Source: Leptodactylus fallax
Lineage: Eukaryota; Chordata; Amphibia; Anura; Leptodactylidae
Direction: 5' to 3'
Length of the DNA: 64,000 bases
Assembly: GCA_947044405.1 (NCBI GenBank)
Contig: CAMRHE010000054.1
Coordinates: forward strand, 3,797,501 to 3,861,500
Shown here: positions 12,221-24,200 of the stretch, piece after piece
Position numbering within the stretch: position 1 is the stretch's first letter
Layout: every line of letters begins with the position of its first letter
Position numbers and translations under genes: made by a program
Notes under the pieces: generated by a model
What the model saw: only the letters and a program-made list of their open reading frames with translations
Databases searched by the model: none
What the model was told of the DNA's origin: nothing

Positions 12221-15200
12221 TGCTCGCCATTCCACGTTCCGCAGCCACTCTGTTCTCTTCGGGCGCTTCTGCCTGTAGTCAGCGACCGCTTATTGAGTCT
12301 CAGGGGTCACATCGCATCATTATGCGTAATGACGTCAGACGCAGACGTGACACCTGAGGCCCTGTCAGCTGACTTCAGGCAGAAGTGCCCGAAGATTACA
12401 GAGCGGCTGCAGAGCGTGGAATAGTGAGTAACATTGTTTTTTTTATGTTTCATCACCTCCCCGGGGGCTCCGCTTATTATACTCTGGGGTCTGAAGAAAC
12501 CCCACAGTATAATAGCAGTTTCGTTTCGGCCGTGTTTGGTCTGATCGAAACTGCTGGGTGAGGACTCTGCTGCCATGCCAGGGAAATAAGCCTCGCATGG
12601 CAAGAGTGGCACGCGTGCCAGAGGTTGCTGACCCCTGGTATAGATCAACAGAGGGCAGTTCATGTAATATTATGATTCCTTAAGACAGGTCATCAACATT
12701 AGCTAATTAGTGATCTCAAACCCAGCACCCCCACAGATCAGCTGTACAGAAGCAAAGCTCAGGTCTGAGTGACAATACCAAGCACATCTGCTATATGATG
12801 CACTGTTGACATCTAGAAAACTTTGAGGAATTGATACAGGAAGTATATTGGAAAATTTTACAAAACTTTTAATTATACAAACCATAATATTTCTCTCTCA
12901 ATATTGATCTGAAACTGGACAACCCCTTTACACCGCACTGCTTTCTAAATTTTCTAGTGACCGCATGCCAAATTCTAGGCATGAAGAAAAAGAAATTCTG
13001 GAAAATAGGAAGCAAATTACAAAATCCAAATCTAAACACACAGAAACTTTAGAAGACAGGAAAATTATTTCAAAATCTAAGCATGACAATATAGTGAATT
13101 TGAAAGAAAAGAAGCATGAATCTAAATCTAAACCTGGGCAAAATGAAATTTTAGAAGAAATGAATTTCAAATCAAAAGGAAAGAACTTAAATAATGAAAA
13201 AGCTTATGAAACTAATATGGATAGCAAAAAACACAGTCAGTCCAGGAAAACAGAAGACTCCAAGATCAATGACCAAAAAAATCTGTCCAAAGAGAAAATG
13301 CCCGACAAGAAGTTGCAGTGCAAGGAACACAAGTCTGAAAAACCTCATTCTACAAAGTCCACAAATTCAGGGCACCAAGAGAAGAAAAATTCCCACTTGT
13401 TGAGCAGTGAAAAGAAATCAAAGTCCTCTGCAAAGGATAAAGACAAATCTTCTCAGCCCAAAAGATGCAATAGAAAGGAAATGGGCATTAAGGAAAAAGA
13501 TGACAATAAACCAGAGAGTATGTTGTCCAATGAGGAGTTTGAAGCTCCCACAATGTCATTTGAGTCTTATCTAAATTACGACCAAGTTTCTAACAAAAGG
13601 AAAAAGAAATCCTACCCAGTAAATGAACCTCCTAGAAAAACAGAAAAAATGTGCAAGCAATATTGTAATCTGGGACTATCCAAAGCTTGCAGTGAAAGTC
13701 AAGAAATGAAAGCAGAAGAAGTGGATCACATAGAGGTAGGCTTTTAAGCATTTGTTTTTAACCTCTTGGCAACATCCACTCTACATGCAGGTTAGATCAC
13801 TCAGAAAACTCACCTGTTTATTGATCCATGGTTTCCACTGTAAAAGGTTGAATGCAATAAATCTGAATGTTGTGAACACCATTTAATATTGTCATGAAAA
13901 TATGCATTAAGACATCATTGGGCATGTTGAAAAATCTGGACATCAGAGAACTACTTTATTTATACCAATAGACTAAGCTATACAATGAATGTGTTCTTTT
14001 GTTGGGTGTCTTCTTTCAGGTTGAGAGAAACTGTCTCGAAGATCTACTCAATGTCCCACTTCCTAAAATTTTGAGTGATTACTCTATTTTCTCTTCTCCT
14101 CCTCATGCTAGTGAATGCAAAGGTAAGTATAATTGACTGGAATCTCTGGTCCCTAAGTGGCATAGATCTGATAAATGAAAAGTCCGTAGTCCCTTCAGAA
14201 ATTTGACATGCCCTGTGCCTGTCAGGGTTTTTATTAAGACTAGTATACAAAACGCCATAACAATAAATTTGTCCTATTGTGTTGCTGCAATTTGTGGCAA
14301 ATTTCTCAAATTTTTCACAAACTCCAGCAAATCTGACTTTAAAAATTGCAATTGTGATAAATCGTCATTTAGTATAGATTCACATTTGCGTCTGAGTCTC
14401 TGTAGGAGGGACTTTTCTCTCCGCCGGTTTCAGTATCAAAGCAACGTAAGCTCGATGAACACCCAGCAGCCTCCATTACAATCTGTGGTCTACAGGTAAC
14501 TTCTGTTTTAGCAGACCGACTCTCCTTCCTTCAGGTGTGAACCAAGCTTATGCATATAGATTTGTGCGTAAAGGTGCAATTGTGCAGCAGTTTAGACAAT
14601 AAAAACTGTCACAGATGACTTTGTATAAAAGAATTTTCAGAAACACTTTACACTTTTTATACAGGGGGCATTCCAGAAGTTTTACCCAACATGAGTCCTG
14701 AATCAAGTGGATTTACTGGACGGCGTCTTAACTCAAAGATGTTGGTGTATTCTGGTTCCAAAGTAATATATCTTCCAAAAATGTTATCACTCTATGAGCA
14801 ATGTATAAGAGTCCTTCAGAATAACATTGATTGTAAGTATCAAAAATGGCAGTGTTTTTGTGTGTGTGCATAGATATATATAATTTTTTGACCTGTATAC
14901 TTATTTTGGTAATTCATTTTATAAAATCTAAGAATTATATAGTGATTTCTATAGTTAACTATAGTTATTATATAATATATAATTTTGTTAAAATTTTATT
15001 TTAGTGGTGGCAGCCATTCATGGTAGTAGCATTAGTAGTAATGTACAGGGATTTCGTGTGGGACATTCTTTTGTTCCTATTTGGGGTTATAAACTAATGA
15101 CTTCCAAGATTTGAAGCAAGTAGACTAAAAGTAGAAAATGGCATAAAGTAACAAAAGAACCTATACACTCCTGATAATTCCCTTGCCGATACAGCACCAC

Positions 15201-18200
15201 CATTCCAGTGGTCTTCGCCAGACTTTAACGTTTCTGTAGTGGTGATATGCCATCTACTCAAGTGGCCACTTCAGCTAATCACTGGCCTATGCTGATTGGT
15301 ATGGATCAAACCGCTGAGGCTTTTGGTTAGCTGCCGCAGTCTTGAGTACACAGCAGATTACCCCTGCAGGCAAATCAGCATAGATTATAAAACCATCAGA
15401 GTGGTGGTGTATTTATCAGGTACATATAGGTTGTTTATTTTGATACATACTCCCTTCAGATTTTTACTCAAAAAACACCTGTAGGCTAAAGTCCCACACA
15501 GCAAATCACTGCCAAATATAGCTGCAGAAAAGACCACAGCGGAAACACATCACATTATTTTTTATGCTGTTGTCAACAAGAAATTAGCATTTGCCCTTGA
15601 AAAGGCATTCAGGACCCCTCTAACATGGGCCACCCTTGCAGTCGCATGCTACCTCCGTGGCTGTTTGGCCATCTATAGGTCTAGATGCTCAATTTATAAA
15701 ATCAACAACCCTTGTGTTCTCATTTGTATGCCAGGTCCAACCTATGATGTCAAAACCTGTTATGAGTCATTGCAGGGTTTATATAAGGCAATATAACAGT
15801 GCCAGCCCTATGATGTGCCCACGGAGACATAGTTTACTTATTTGCCCTTGGGGGCCATTATGAGACATTATACTGAATGGTGAGCTGCACACATATGACA
15901 CTTTACATATGGACAGTAGTGGCTACTGCTTTCTCCCTCCCTTCCTTCTCCAGTCCTTTTGACCCTTTCTACAATGGCAATATAAGACAACCCTTGGGAC
16001 CAAGCCCTTCTTTCTAACCACTACTGGTGAAATGCTGGGCATGTCTTAGCCGTGGATACCCAAGTTTCTGCACTTTTCAGCAGTGGAGATGTTCAATAAT
16101 CAGCAGGTTCATAAAGTCTTAATTCACCGTGCCTGGGGGCTGATGGTATTGGGGCTACCGTTACAAAGCCATCAACCTGGGAGAGCCCTTTGCAGGGTGA
16201 TTTGCAGATGGCATTTCACAATATAAGTAGGGGTGACCATTCCAAGAGGCATGTCCTTTATAAAAGAGAACAGCTAAATCTATACCGATCCCATCTAATA
16301 CTACTGGAACCAAAATTGTTACTGGTTAGAGAAACCATTGGGCCATATTTATTTACATCATTTAATGATCATATTAAATATTTTGTGTAGTTTGATGCTA
16401 AATATGTCTTACTACTTTGACACACATTTAATAAAGTATTAAAATGGATTCCTTTTAATTTACTTTTACTGTAAAGTTTTAGTTTCTAATATATATTTGT
16501 ATAATTATTGTGACATTTCAGGGATCATGTTAGCTCCATTCCAGTCACAATCCAGTGGATTGAGTTCAAAACTGGCCTCAACCAGCTTTGTTCTTCTTTT
16601 TGCACAGCAAACACCATATACAGCACAGCACAAAAATAAGTCCTCAGCAACTGAGCTACTATACCCAGACCTAATGTCTCCCCTATGAGACCCTAAGTCT
16701 GCTACCCAATATCATCACAAAGTGTTTCATACCAACTCATATCTTCCCTAGACTGGGAGCATTCTAGGAAGGGTTAACACGTTATTTATAGAGCCCTCCC
16801 CCTGGCTGCTAATTCACCCTAATTCATTAACAGCCCATTAGGCTGCAGATTCAAATGAAGCGCCCAACCTTTCAAAACGTCTCTCCCACTGTGTTTTGCT
16901 ATGGTGAGAGATACATTTTTTATAAAGCTAGTGGCAAAAATGTGTCACTTCAACAGCTGCGCTACCACAATATACAGTATATAAATATGTATTTATATTT
17001 TTAAATTTATTTATTTTCATTGTGTGATCCGGGTTTTGAATGCAGGATCACACCTATAGGTGATAAACAGAAAGCAGCCACTCTATTGCTTGTGGGGGTA
17101 ACGGGGGATTTTTATTTCCAAACTTCAATATTGTATGCTTAGTAGAAAGAGGAGAAAACCCCCTCATATTGAAAGTAGTGGCTCAGCTTGTAGAGTGACT
17201 GCCTTACATGATTATAGGTGTGATCCTGGTTTCTAAACCAAGATCACACCTAATGAAAAATACACAGAATAAATGTGTAACCCCTTAAGGACCCAGCCCA
17301 AAAGTGCGTTAAGGACCAGGCCTCGTTTTTCAAAACTGACATGTGTCACTTTATATGGCAATAACTTTGAGACGTCTTAACTTACACAAGTGATTTTGAG
17401 ATTTGTTTTTTCGTGACACATTGTACTTCATGTTAGTGATAAACACTAATGAATATTTTTGTATTTATTTATAAAAAATAGGAAATTTGATGGAAATTTG
17501 GAAAAAAATCACAATTTTCAAAATGTGAAATGCTCTGCTTTTTAGACAGATAATCATACCACCCAAATACATTAATACATATTATCTACCATATCTCTGC
17601 TATATATGGGCATCATCTTTTAATCTTCCTGTAATTTATTTTGGATGTTAGAAGGCTTACAAGTGTAACAGCGATTTTCCAGATTTACAAGAAAATTTCC
17701 CAAACTAATTTTTTAGGGACCACTTCAGTTCTGAAGAGGATTATAATGGCCTATATATTAGAAACCCCCATAAATAACATTTTCAAAACTGCACCTCTCA
17801 AATAATTCAAAATAACATTTGGGAAGTTTGTTAACCCTTTAAGCATTTCACTGGAATTAAAACAATATGGAGGTGAAATTTAGACATTTAATTTTTTCCC
17901 ACTAATCCCTTAATTTAGCCCAAAACTAACACATTCACAAAGGGTTAAAGGAGAAAATGCATCTCAGTGTTTGTTATGCAATTTCTCCCGAGCACGGAAA
18001 TACCCCATAAGTGGGTGTAAACTGATGTTTGGGCGAATGGCAGCACACGGAAGGGAAGGAGTGACACTGGGCGTCTGAAAAGCAGATTTTGCTGGAATAG
18101 TTTTCAGGTGCCATGTCTCATTTGCAAAGCCCCTAGAGTACCAATACAAAGGAAAACCCCAAAAAGTGACCCTATTTTGGAAACTACATCCCTCACAGAA

Positions 18201-21200
18201 TTCATCAAGGGGTATAGTGAGCATTTTGACCTTACAGCCGTTTCACAGATTTTGCTAACACTGGGATGCATAAATTAAACATTACTAAAATGTCACTTTA
18301 TCCCCAAAGTTTTCATTTTCACAAGGGGTTAAAGGAGAAAAAGCACCCCACAGTTTGCAAAACAATTGCTCCTGAACACAGAAATGCCCCATATGTGGTT
18401 GTAATCTGCTCCATGGGTACATGGCAGGGCTCAAAATGGAAAGAGCGCTATTTAGCTTTTGGAGGGCAGATTTTGCTAGAATAGTTTTCAGGTGCCATGT
18501 CGCATTTGCAGAGCCCCTAAAGTACCAATACAATACAAATCCCCAAAAAGTGACCCCATTTTGAAAACTACACCCCTCATAGAATTTATCTAGGGGTATA
18601 ATGAGCATTTTGACCTCACAGCTGTTTCACAGATTTTATTGACTTAGGGACGTAAAAATGAAAAATTACTTTTTTCCAATAAACCGTCCATTTAGCGACA
18701 TATTTAAAATTTTTGCAAGTGGTTAAAGAAGAAAAAACACCCCACAGTTTGTTACACAATTTCTTCTGAACACAGAAATGCCCCATATGTGGTCATAAAC
18801 TGCTGTAGGGGTACATGGTGGGGCTCAGAATGGAAAAAGCGCTATTTGGCTTTTGGAGGGCAGATGTGGCTGGAATAGTTTTCAGGTGCCGTGTCGCATT
18901 TGCAGAGCCCCTAAAGTACCAATACAATGGAAACCTCTCAAAAGTGACCCCATTTTAGAAACTACACCCCTCAAGGAATATCTCACAGAAAATAAATGGT
19001 TTCAAATGATAAAACTTAACTTTTAATATTTTAAAATAAAAAATTACACAAAGGACGTCCACTAATCTACTAAAAGACAGATCAATGTGGTCTGTGCCTG
19101 CCTATTCAAAGTTTACTCAGGATTTAAATGTTAGACAGTATTCACACTCTCCAACTTTCCACTGGACCTAGGGTGTAATTAGATACTTTCACCACCCTTA
19201 GACTAAGGTTATAGTATCACGGCTGCATCATACAACAGGTCAGTATTTTGTCAGTTGCTCTTAGTGCTAGGAAAACCCAAACACCTGGTCCCCACACACA
19301 ATTTGTAAAGCCTCACTGACTAGACTCCTGCACAGCCATGATATACCTCCACAACCCTAGTCTGTAGTAAGTACATATGCCAGTAATCTAGGTACAGGTC
19401 ACAGTAACTTCATTTCCTGTCATTAAAATGTTATGAACATAAGGGAAACTATGATATTCTGACCCTTATACTCAATAAACACTTATATTGCAGCCATTAC
19501 TGATATCCCCTATGTTGACTCCAGGGATATACAGCTACCATTTCCATTAGTGACTCAAATTCCACCAACTAATCTCTAGGCTACTCAGACTGCCCCAGTC
19601 TTCTGTCAGTCCTTCATGCCCCCAAGTGGTATGGCTTGTGGTCAACTAACTCAACAATAGAAAATAGAAAATAGACTTGCTCTACGCGTTTCCCCTGTGT
19701 TATCTATATCACGTTCATCAGGAGCCAATGCTAATAAACTTATCAGTTGGGCTAAGCTGCTATAAATATTTTTCAAAAATGCAGTTACAACTGCAGTTCC
19801 TGGAGCACTGATGGTGTGCTCCAGTGTATAGAGTAGCCGACGCCACACTGAGCCTTGCCTGCTTTATAAAGGTCAGCCCGTGGGTAAAACGAAAAGGGAA
19901 TTACGTCGTAGGATATTAGATCATGTGGCATATATCAACAGGAGAGAAGAACGTCCCCTGAGTTTACATTTCTGGAGCAAACATGGAGGTGACCCATCTA
20001 CATTGAGATTTCAGGGCATTGAGTTAGTACGCAAATCACCACGAGGAGGAGATTGGGATAGGGCAATTTTGAGGAAGGAAGCGGAATGGATTTTTAGGTT
20101 TGACTGTGTCAAACCTAGAGGCCTCAATAATTTGATATCCTTTGCGCCATTTATTGAAGAAAGATGAATAGGGGTGAGAAATATGGGAGGAGTATCGTGT
20201 CATTTATCGCCCCGTATTTAGATGGGTAGACGTTTAGGGGTCTCTCTTCCGCTATCTTTTGCATTGCCTGAATCTAGGTGGTGAGGTACGATTTACAATA
20301 TAATGTGGTGATTGATGGGTTGTAGCTATGATGTACGGTAGTTTTGGTACGCAATCAGAGGGTTGAGAAATAGAAAAGAGTTAGAGTTGTAGGGATTGAC
20401 CATTAGGAGGTATGCAAATGGATCTGAGTGGGATGGTTAGGTTATCTATAGTTTGATGGGGAACAATAAGGGAGAGCCCACTGTATGTGAACTATGATAG
20501 GTAGATTTATGATCCATCCGCTGTCACGGTCTGGGGTTATACCTAACCTCCGACTCCTTTAGAGTACGGTTGTGATAGGATAATATGGATCCGGATTTAA
20601 CTCTGTTTTGGATATCTCCCCTCTGGGGTTATGACCTGGTATATGGAGGAATGGAGGTTAAGTATACAAAATTACCAGTTGGTCCTTGATCATCGGAATG
20701 GCTGAGACGCAGTGGCCAGATGATCAGCAGCTTATGTAGATGAGGTGAAAATCAAATGTGAATCAGTAGATTCACCGTCTAGCGCTGGATCACTGTAATT
20801 GTTTACATTCAGTGGTCACATGATCGGCAGTCACATGAACACAGTAGAGGACTGAGGTGGACACACCCCCTAGGAGGCGTGATAGGTGGAGTAAGCTAGT
20901 GATTTCTATTGGCTCACTGCAGACAGCATTAGGAAAGGGGGTGGCACCGAATGAATGGGCTGACCTTTATAAAGCAGGCAAGGCTCAGTGTGGCGTTGGC
21001 TACTCTATACACTGGAGCACACCATCAGTACTCCAGGAACTGCAGTTGTAACTGCATTTTTGAAAAATATTTATAGCAGCTTAGCCCAACTGATAAGTTT
21101 ATTAGCATTGGCTCCTGATGAACCTGATATAGATAACAAAGGGGAAACGCGTAGAGCAAGTCTATTTTCTATTTTCTATTGTTGAGTTAGTTGACCACAA

Positions 21201-24200
21201 GCCATACCACTTGGGGGCATGAAGGACTGACAGAAGACTGGGGCAGTCTGAGTAGCCTGGAGATTAGTTGGTGGAACTTGAGTCACTAATGGAAATGGTA
21301 GCTGTATATCCCTGGAGTCAACATAGGGGATATCAGTAATGGCTGCAATATAAGTGTTTATTGAGTATAAGGGTCAGAATATCATAGTTTCCCTTATGGT
21401 TATAACATTTTAATGACAGGAAATGAAGTTACTGTGACCTGTACCTAGATTACTGGCATATGTACTTACTACAGACTAGGGTTGTGGAGGTATATCATGG
21501 CTGTGCAGGAGTCTAGTCAGTGAGGCTTTACAAATTGTGTGTGGGGACCAGGTGTTTGGGTTTTCCTAGCACTAAGAGCAACTGACAAAATACTGACCTG
21601 TTGTATGATGCAGCCGTGATACTATAACCTTAGTCTAAGGGTGGTGAAAGTATCTAATTACACCCTAGGTCCAGTGGAAAGTTGGAGAGTGTGAATACTG
21701 TCTAACATTTAAATCCCGAATAAACTTTGAATAGGCAGGCGCAGACCACATTGATCTGTCTTTTAGTAGATTAGTGGACGTCCTTTGTGTAATTTTTTTA
21801 TTTTAAAATATTAAAAGTTAAGTTATCGTTTGAAACCATTTATTTTCTGTGAGATATGAAGTAATAGGGAATGGTGTAGAACCCGCTGTGAGACCCCTCA
21901 AGGAATGTATCAAGTGGTATTGTGATGAACCGACCCTCAGTTTTATATCTTTCTTGGAAGTGTGTTTTACTTGCTCATGTCAGTCCTTCTCCCACTTGTT
22001 GGAATGTGGTGCTTAAGTTGAGTCTACGCTGCTGGACGCTATGCCTCACTGGTTTTTATCCCTGGCCAGATGGCGAAGGGGGATAGTGGTCCGGTGACCT
22101 TAACTTCACCCACCCCTCCCTGCACCTAGGAAGATACCCAGCTCTCCGAGGATTCTGCAAAGGAGGGAGAAGGGGGGCTGGCTGTGGGAGGTGAAGGGTG
22201 GGGGCTGAAGAGGGTTTCACACTGAGGTAGAGAGAGGTCTTTTGTCTGTGTGGAGCCTGAAAGAGAGGCAGCTAAGAGCAAGCTGTGCTCAGGTATTATT
22301 CTATACTTTATTTCCCTTTTTTGTTTTATGTACTGTATCATCGCACTTTTTGCTTGTATGTTAATGCTTGATCATATTAATATTGTATATTTCTGTATAT
22401 GCTATTAATTAGTACTGACCCACTTGGGTTATTAAATATATAAAATTTATACAGCTCGTTTCATTCTATCCTACGAACTCTGTCCGCTCACGGGTGGTGA
22501 GTGGAAGGTTAGAAGGGTGATCGCAGGTACGCCAAGAGGCTTGACAAGGCGATATCCTTCACAGGTGTTATCATTTTGAGCCTAAAAATGCTTCCCAAAA
22601 ATTAATGTACAAAGTGAAAATTTAAATTTTTGAAGAAATATCCAATTTCAGTGCCTAATACGTTGCGGCCACTTTGTGGCATCAGAGACAAGAATTCCTA
22701 GAACTATTAAGTGAGCTATCCTGGGGAAAAAAAAAATTAAATATGTGGGTATAAACTGCTGCTTGGGCACACAGCAGGGCTCAGAAGGGAAGGAGCACTG
22801 TGTTTTTTTTTTTTTTTTTTAGCTTTTGGAGTACTTTCTGGTCGCCATGTTATTTTTACAGAGCCCTGGAGGTGCCAGTAAATTGGAATTCCCCAAGAAG
22901 TGACTCCTATTTTGTAGGGGCTATTTTAGGGTCTCTGCAAATGTGACATGGCGTCCAAAGACCAACAATCTAAATATGCGCTCCAAAAGCACATAACACT
23001 CCTTCACATTCGCGCCCTACTGTGTGCCCAAATGACAGTTTATGCCCACATGTATGACACTGGTGTACCCAGGATAACATACTTAACAATGCCATATGTG
23101 GTTATAAACTGCTGTTTGGGCACAGCCGGGCACAGAAGGGAAGGAGCGCTATTTTGGTTTTTGGAGCACAGTTTGCTTTTTGGACACCATGCCGCTTTTG
23201 CAGAGCCCATGAATTGCCAGTAAAGTGGAATCCGCAGACATGTCACCCCATTTTGGAAACTATACCCTTCAAGGGATTTATCAAGTGGGGTAGCGAGCAT
23301 TATTAACCCGTAAGTGTTGCATTTTTTTTAATTTCCAGAAATGAATGCCCAGCTGATAATGAAAAGTTAAAAATGAAATTTTTCTATAGATACGCCATTT
23401 CAGTGCCCAGTTTATGTCTGCACAGACACACTCCAAAAACTGGTGAGCGGGGATCCCGGACACAACAGCTTTTGGTGCGTTCATCTCTGATACAAGCCGG
23501 GCACAAAATATTACGCACTGAAATGGTGTATTCCTGGAAAAATTGTCATTTTCACCTTTCACCATCAACTGCGTATTCATTTATGGATAATAAATTATAG
23601 CAACACTTGGGGGTTAAAAATGCTCACTGTACCCCAGGATAAATTCCTTCAGGGGTGTAGTTTCCAAAATGGGGTGACATGTCAGGGGATTCCACTGTAC
23701 TGGCATTTCAGCTCTGCAAAAGTGCAATGGCGTCAAAACCAAACCGTCCAAGTCTGTGCTTCAAAAACCAAATAGCGCTCCTTCCCTTCTGTGCTCGGAT
23801 GTGCCCAAACAGCAGTTTATACCCACATATGACATTAAGTACGTTATTCTGGGTACGACAAGTGTAATATATGTGGGTATAAACTGCAGTTTGGGCACAC
23901 AGTAGGGCGCAGAAGGGAAGGAGCGCTATGTGGCTTTTGGAGCGCAGATTCAGTTGTTTGGAATCTGGATGCCATGTCATGTTTGCAGAGCCTCTAAAGT
24001 ACCAGTAAAGTGGAATCCCCTAGGGAATGACCCCATTTTGAAAAGTGCACCCCTCAAAGAATTTATCAAGGGGTGTAGCGAGCATTAGTATCCCAGATGT
24101 GACTGCACAGCAGATGGGGAAAAGTGAATATGTAAGCTGTGCGGAGTACATTGGGTACACTAAAGTCCCTACTATTTTCCCAGTAGTTCTTATTATTGTG

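Larger units (their letters stand above)
10029..12637. mobile_element. hAT non-autonomous transposon (family H2), complete
   Basis: Ends CAGGGATAGGCAACC and GGTTGCTGACCCCTG are inverted repeats of the CAGGG-type hAT terminus. They are flanked by a perfect 8-bp duplication, GTATAGAT, at 10021-10028 and 12638-12645, the hallmark of hAT insertion. The 2609-bp interior has no transposase. It contains a TA-target element (10558-11828), a 31-bp minisatellite, two foldback elements and an A30 run. Subterminal similarity extends to GGCGTGCC / GGCACGCGTGCC. Confidence 0.92.
18980..21892 (+). mobile_element. Penelope-like element with inverted terminal arms (PLE-1)
   Basis: The insertion is bracketed by a perfect 14-bp duplication ACCCCTCAAGGAAT (18966-18979 and 21893-21906). 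Two ~900-bp arms, 18980-19879 (minus) and 20957-21855 (plus), are near-perfect reverse complements. Between them lies a 5'-truncated ORF for the GIY-YIG endonuclease end and its 3' flank. Inverted terminal repeat fragments upstream of a truncated ORF are a known product of PLE integration. Each arm has a hammerhead-like core beside ACGCGT. The reverse transcriptase is absent, so this copy is non-autonomous. Confidence 0.85.

Noticed and set aside
12965..13747. Separate 260-codon intronless gene starting at ATG 12965
   Set aside because: The ATG is inside an Elongin-A exon that starts at 12958 and ends at a GT donor at 13736.
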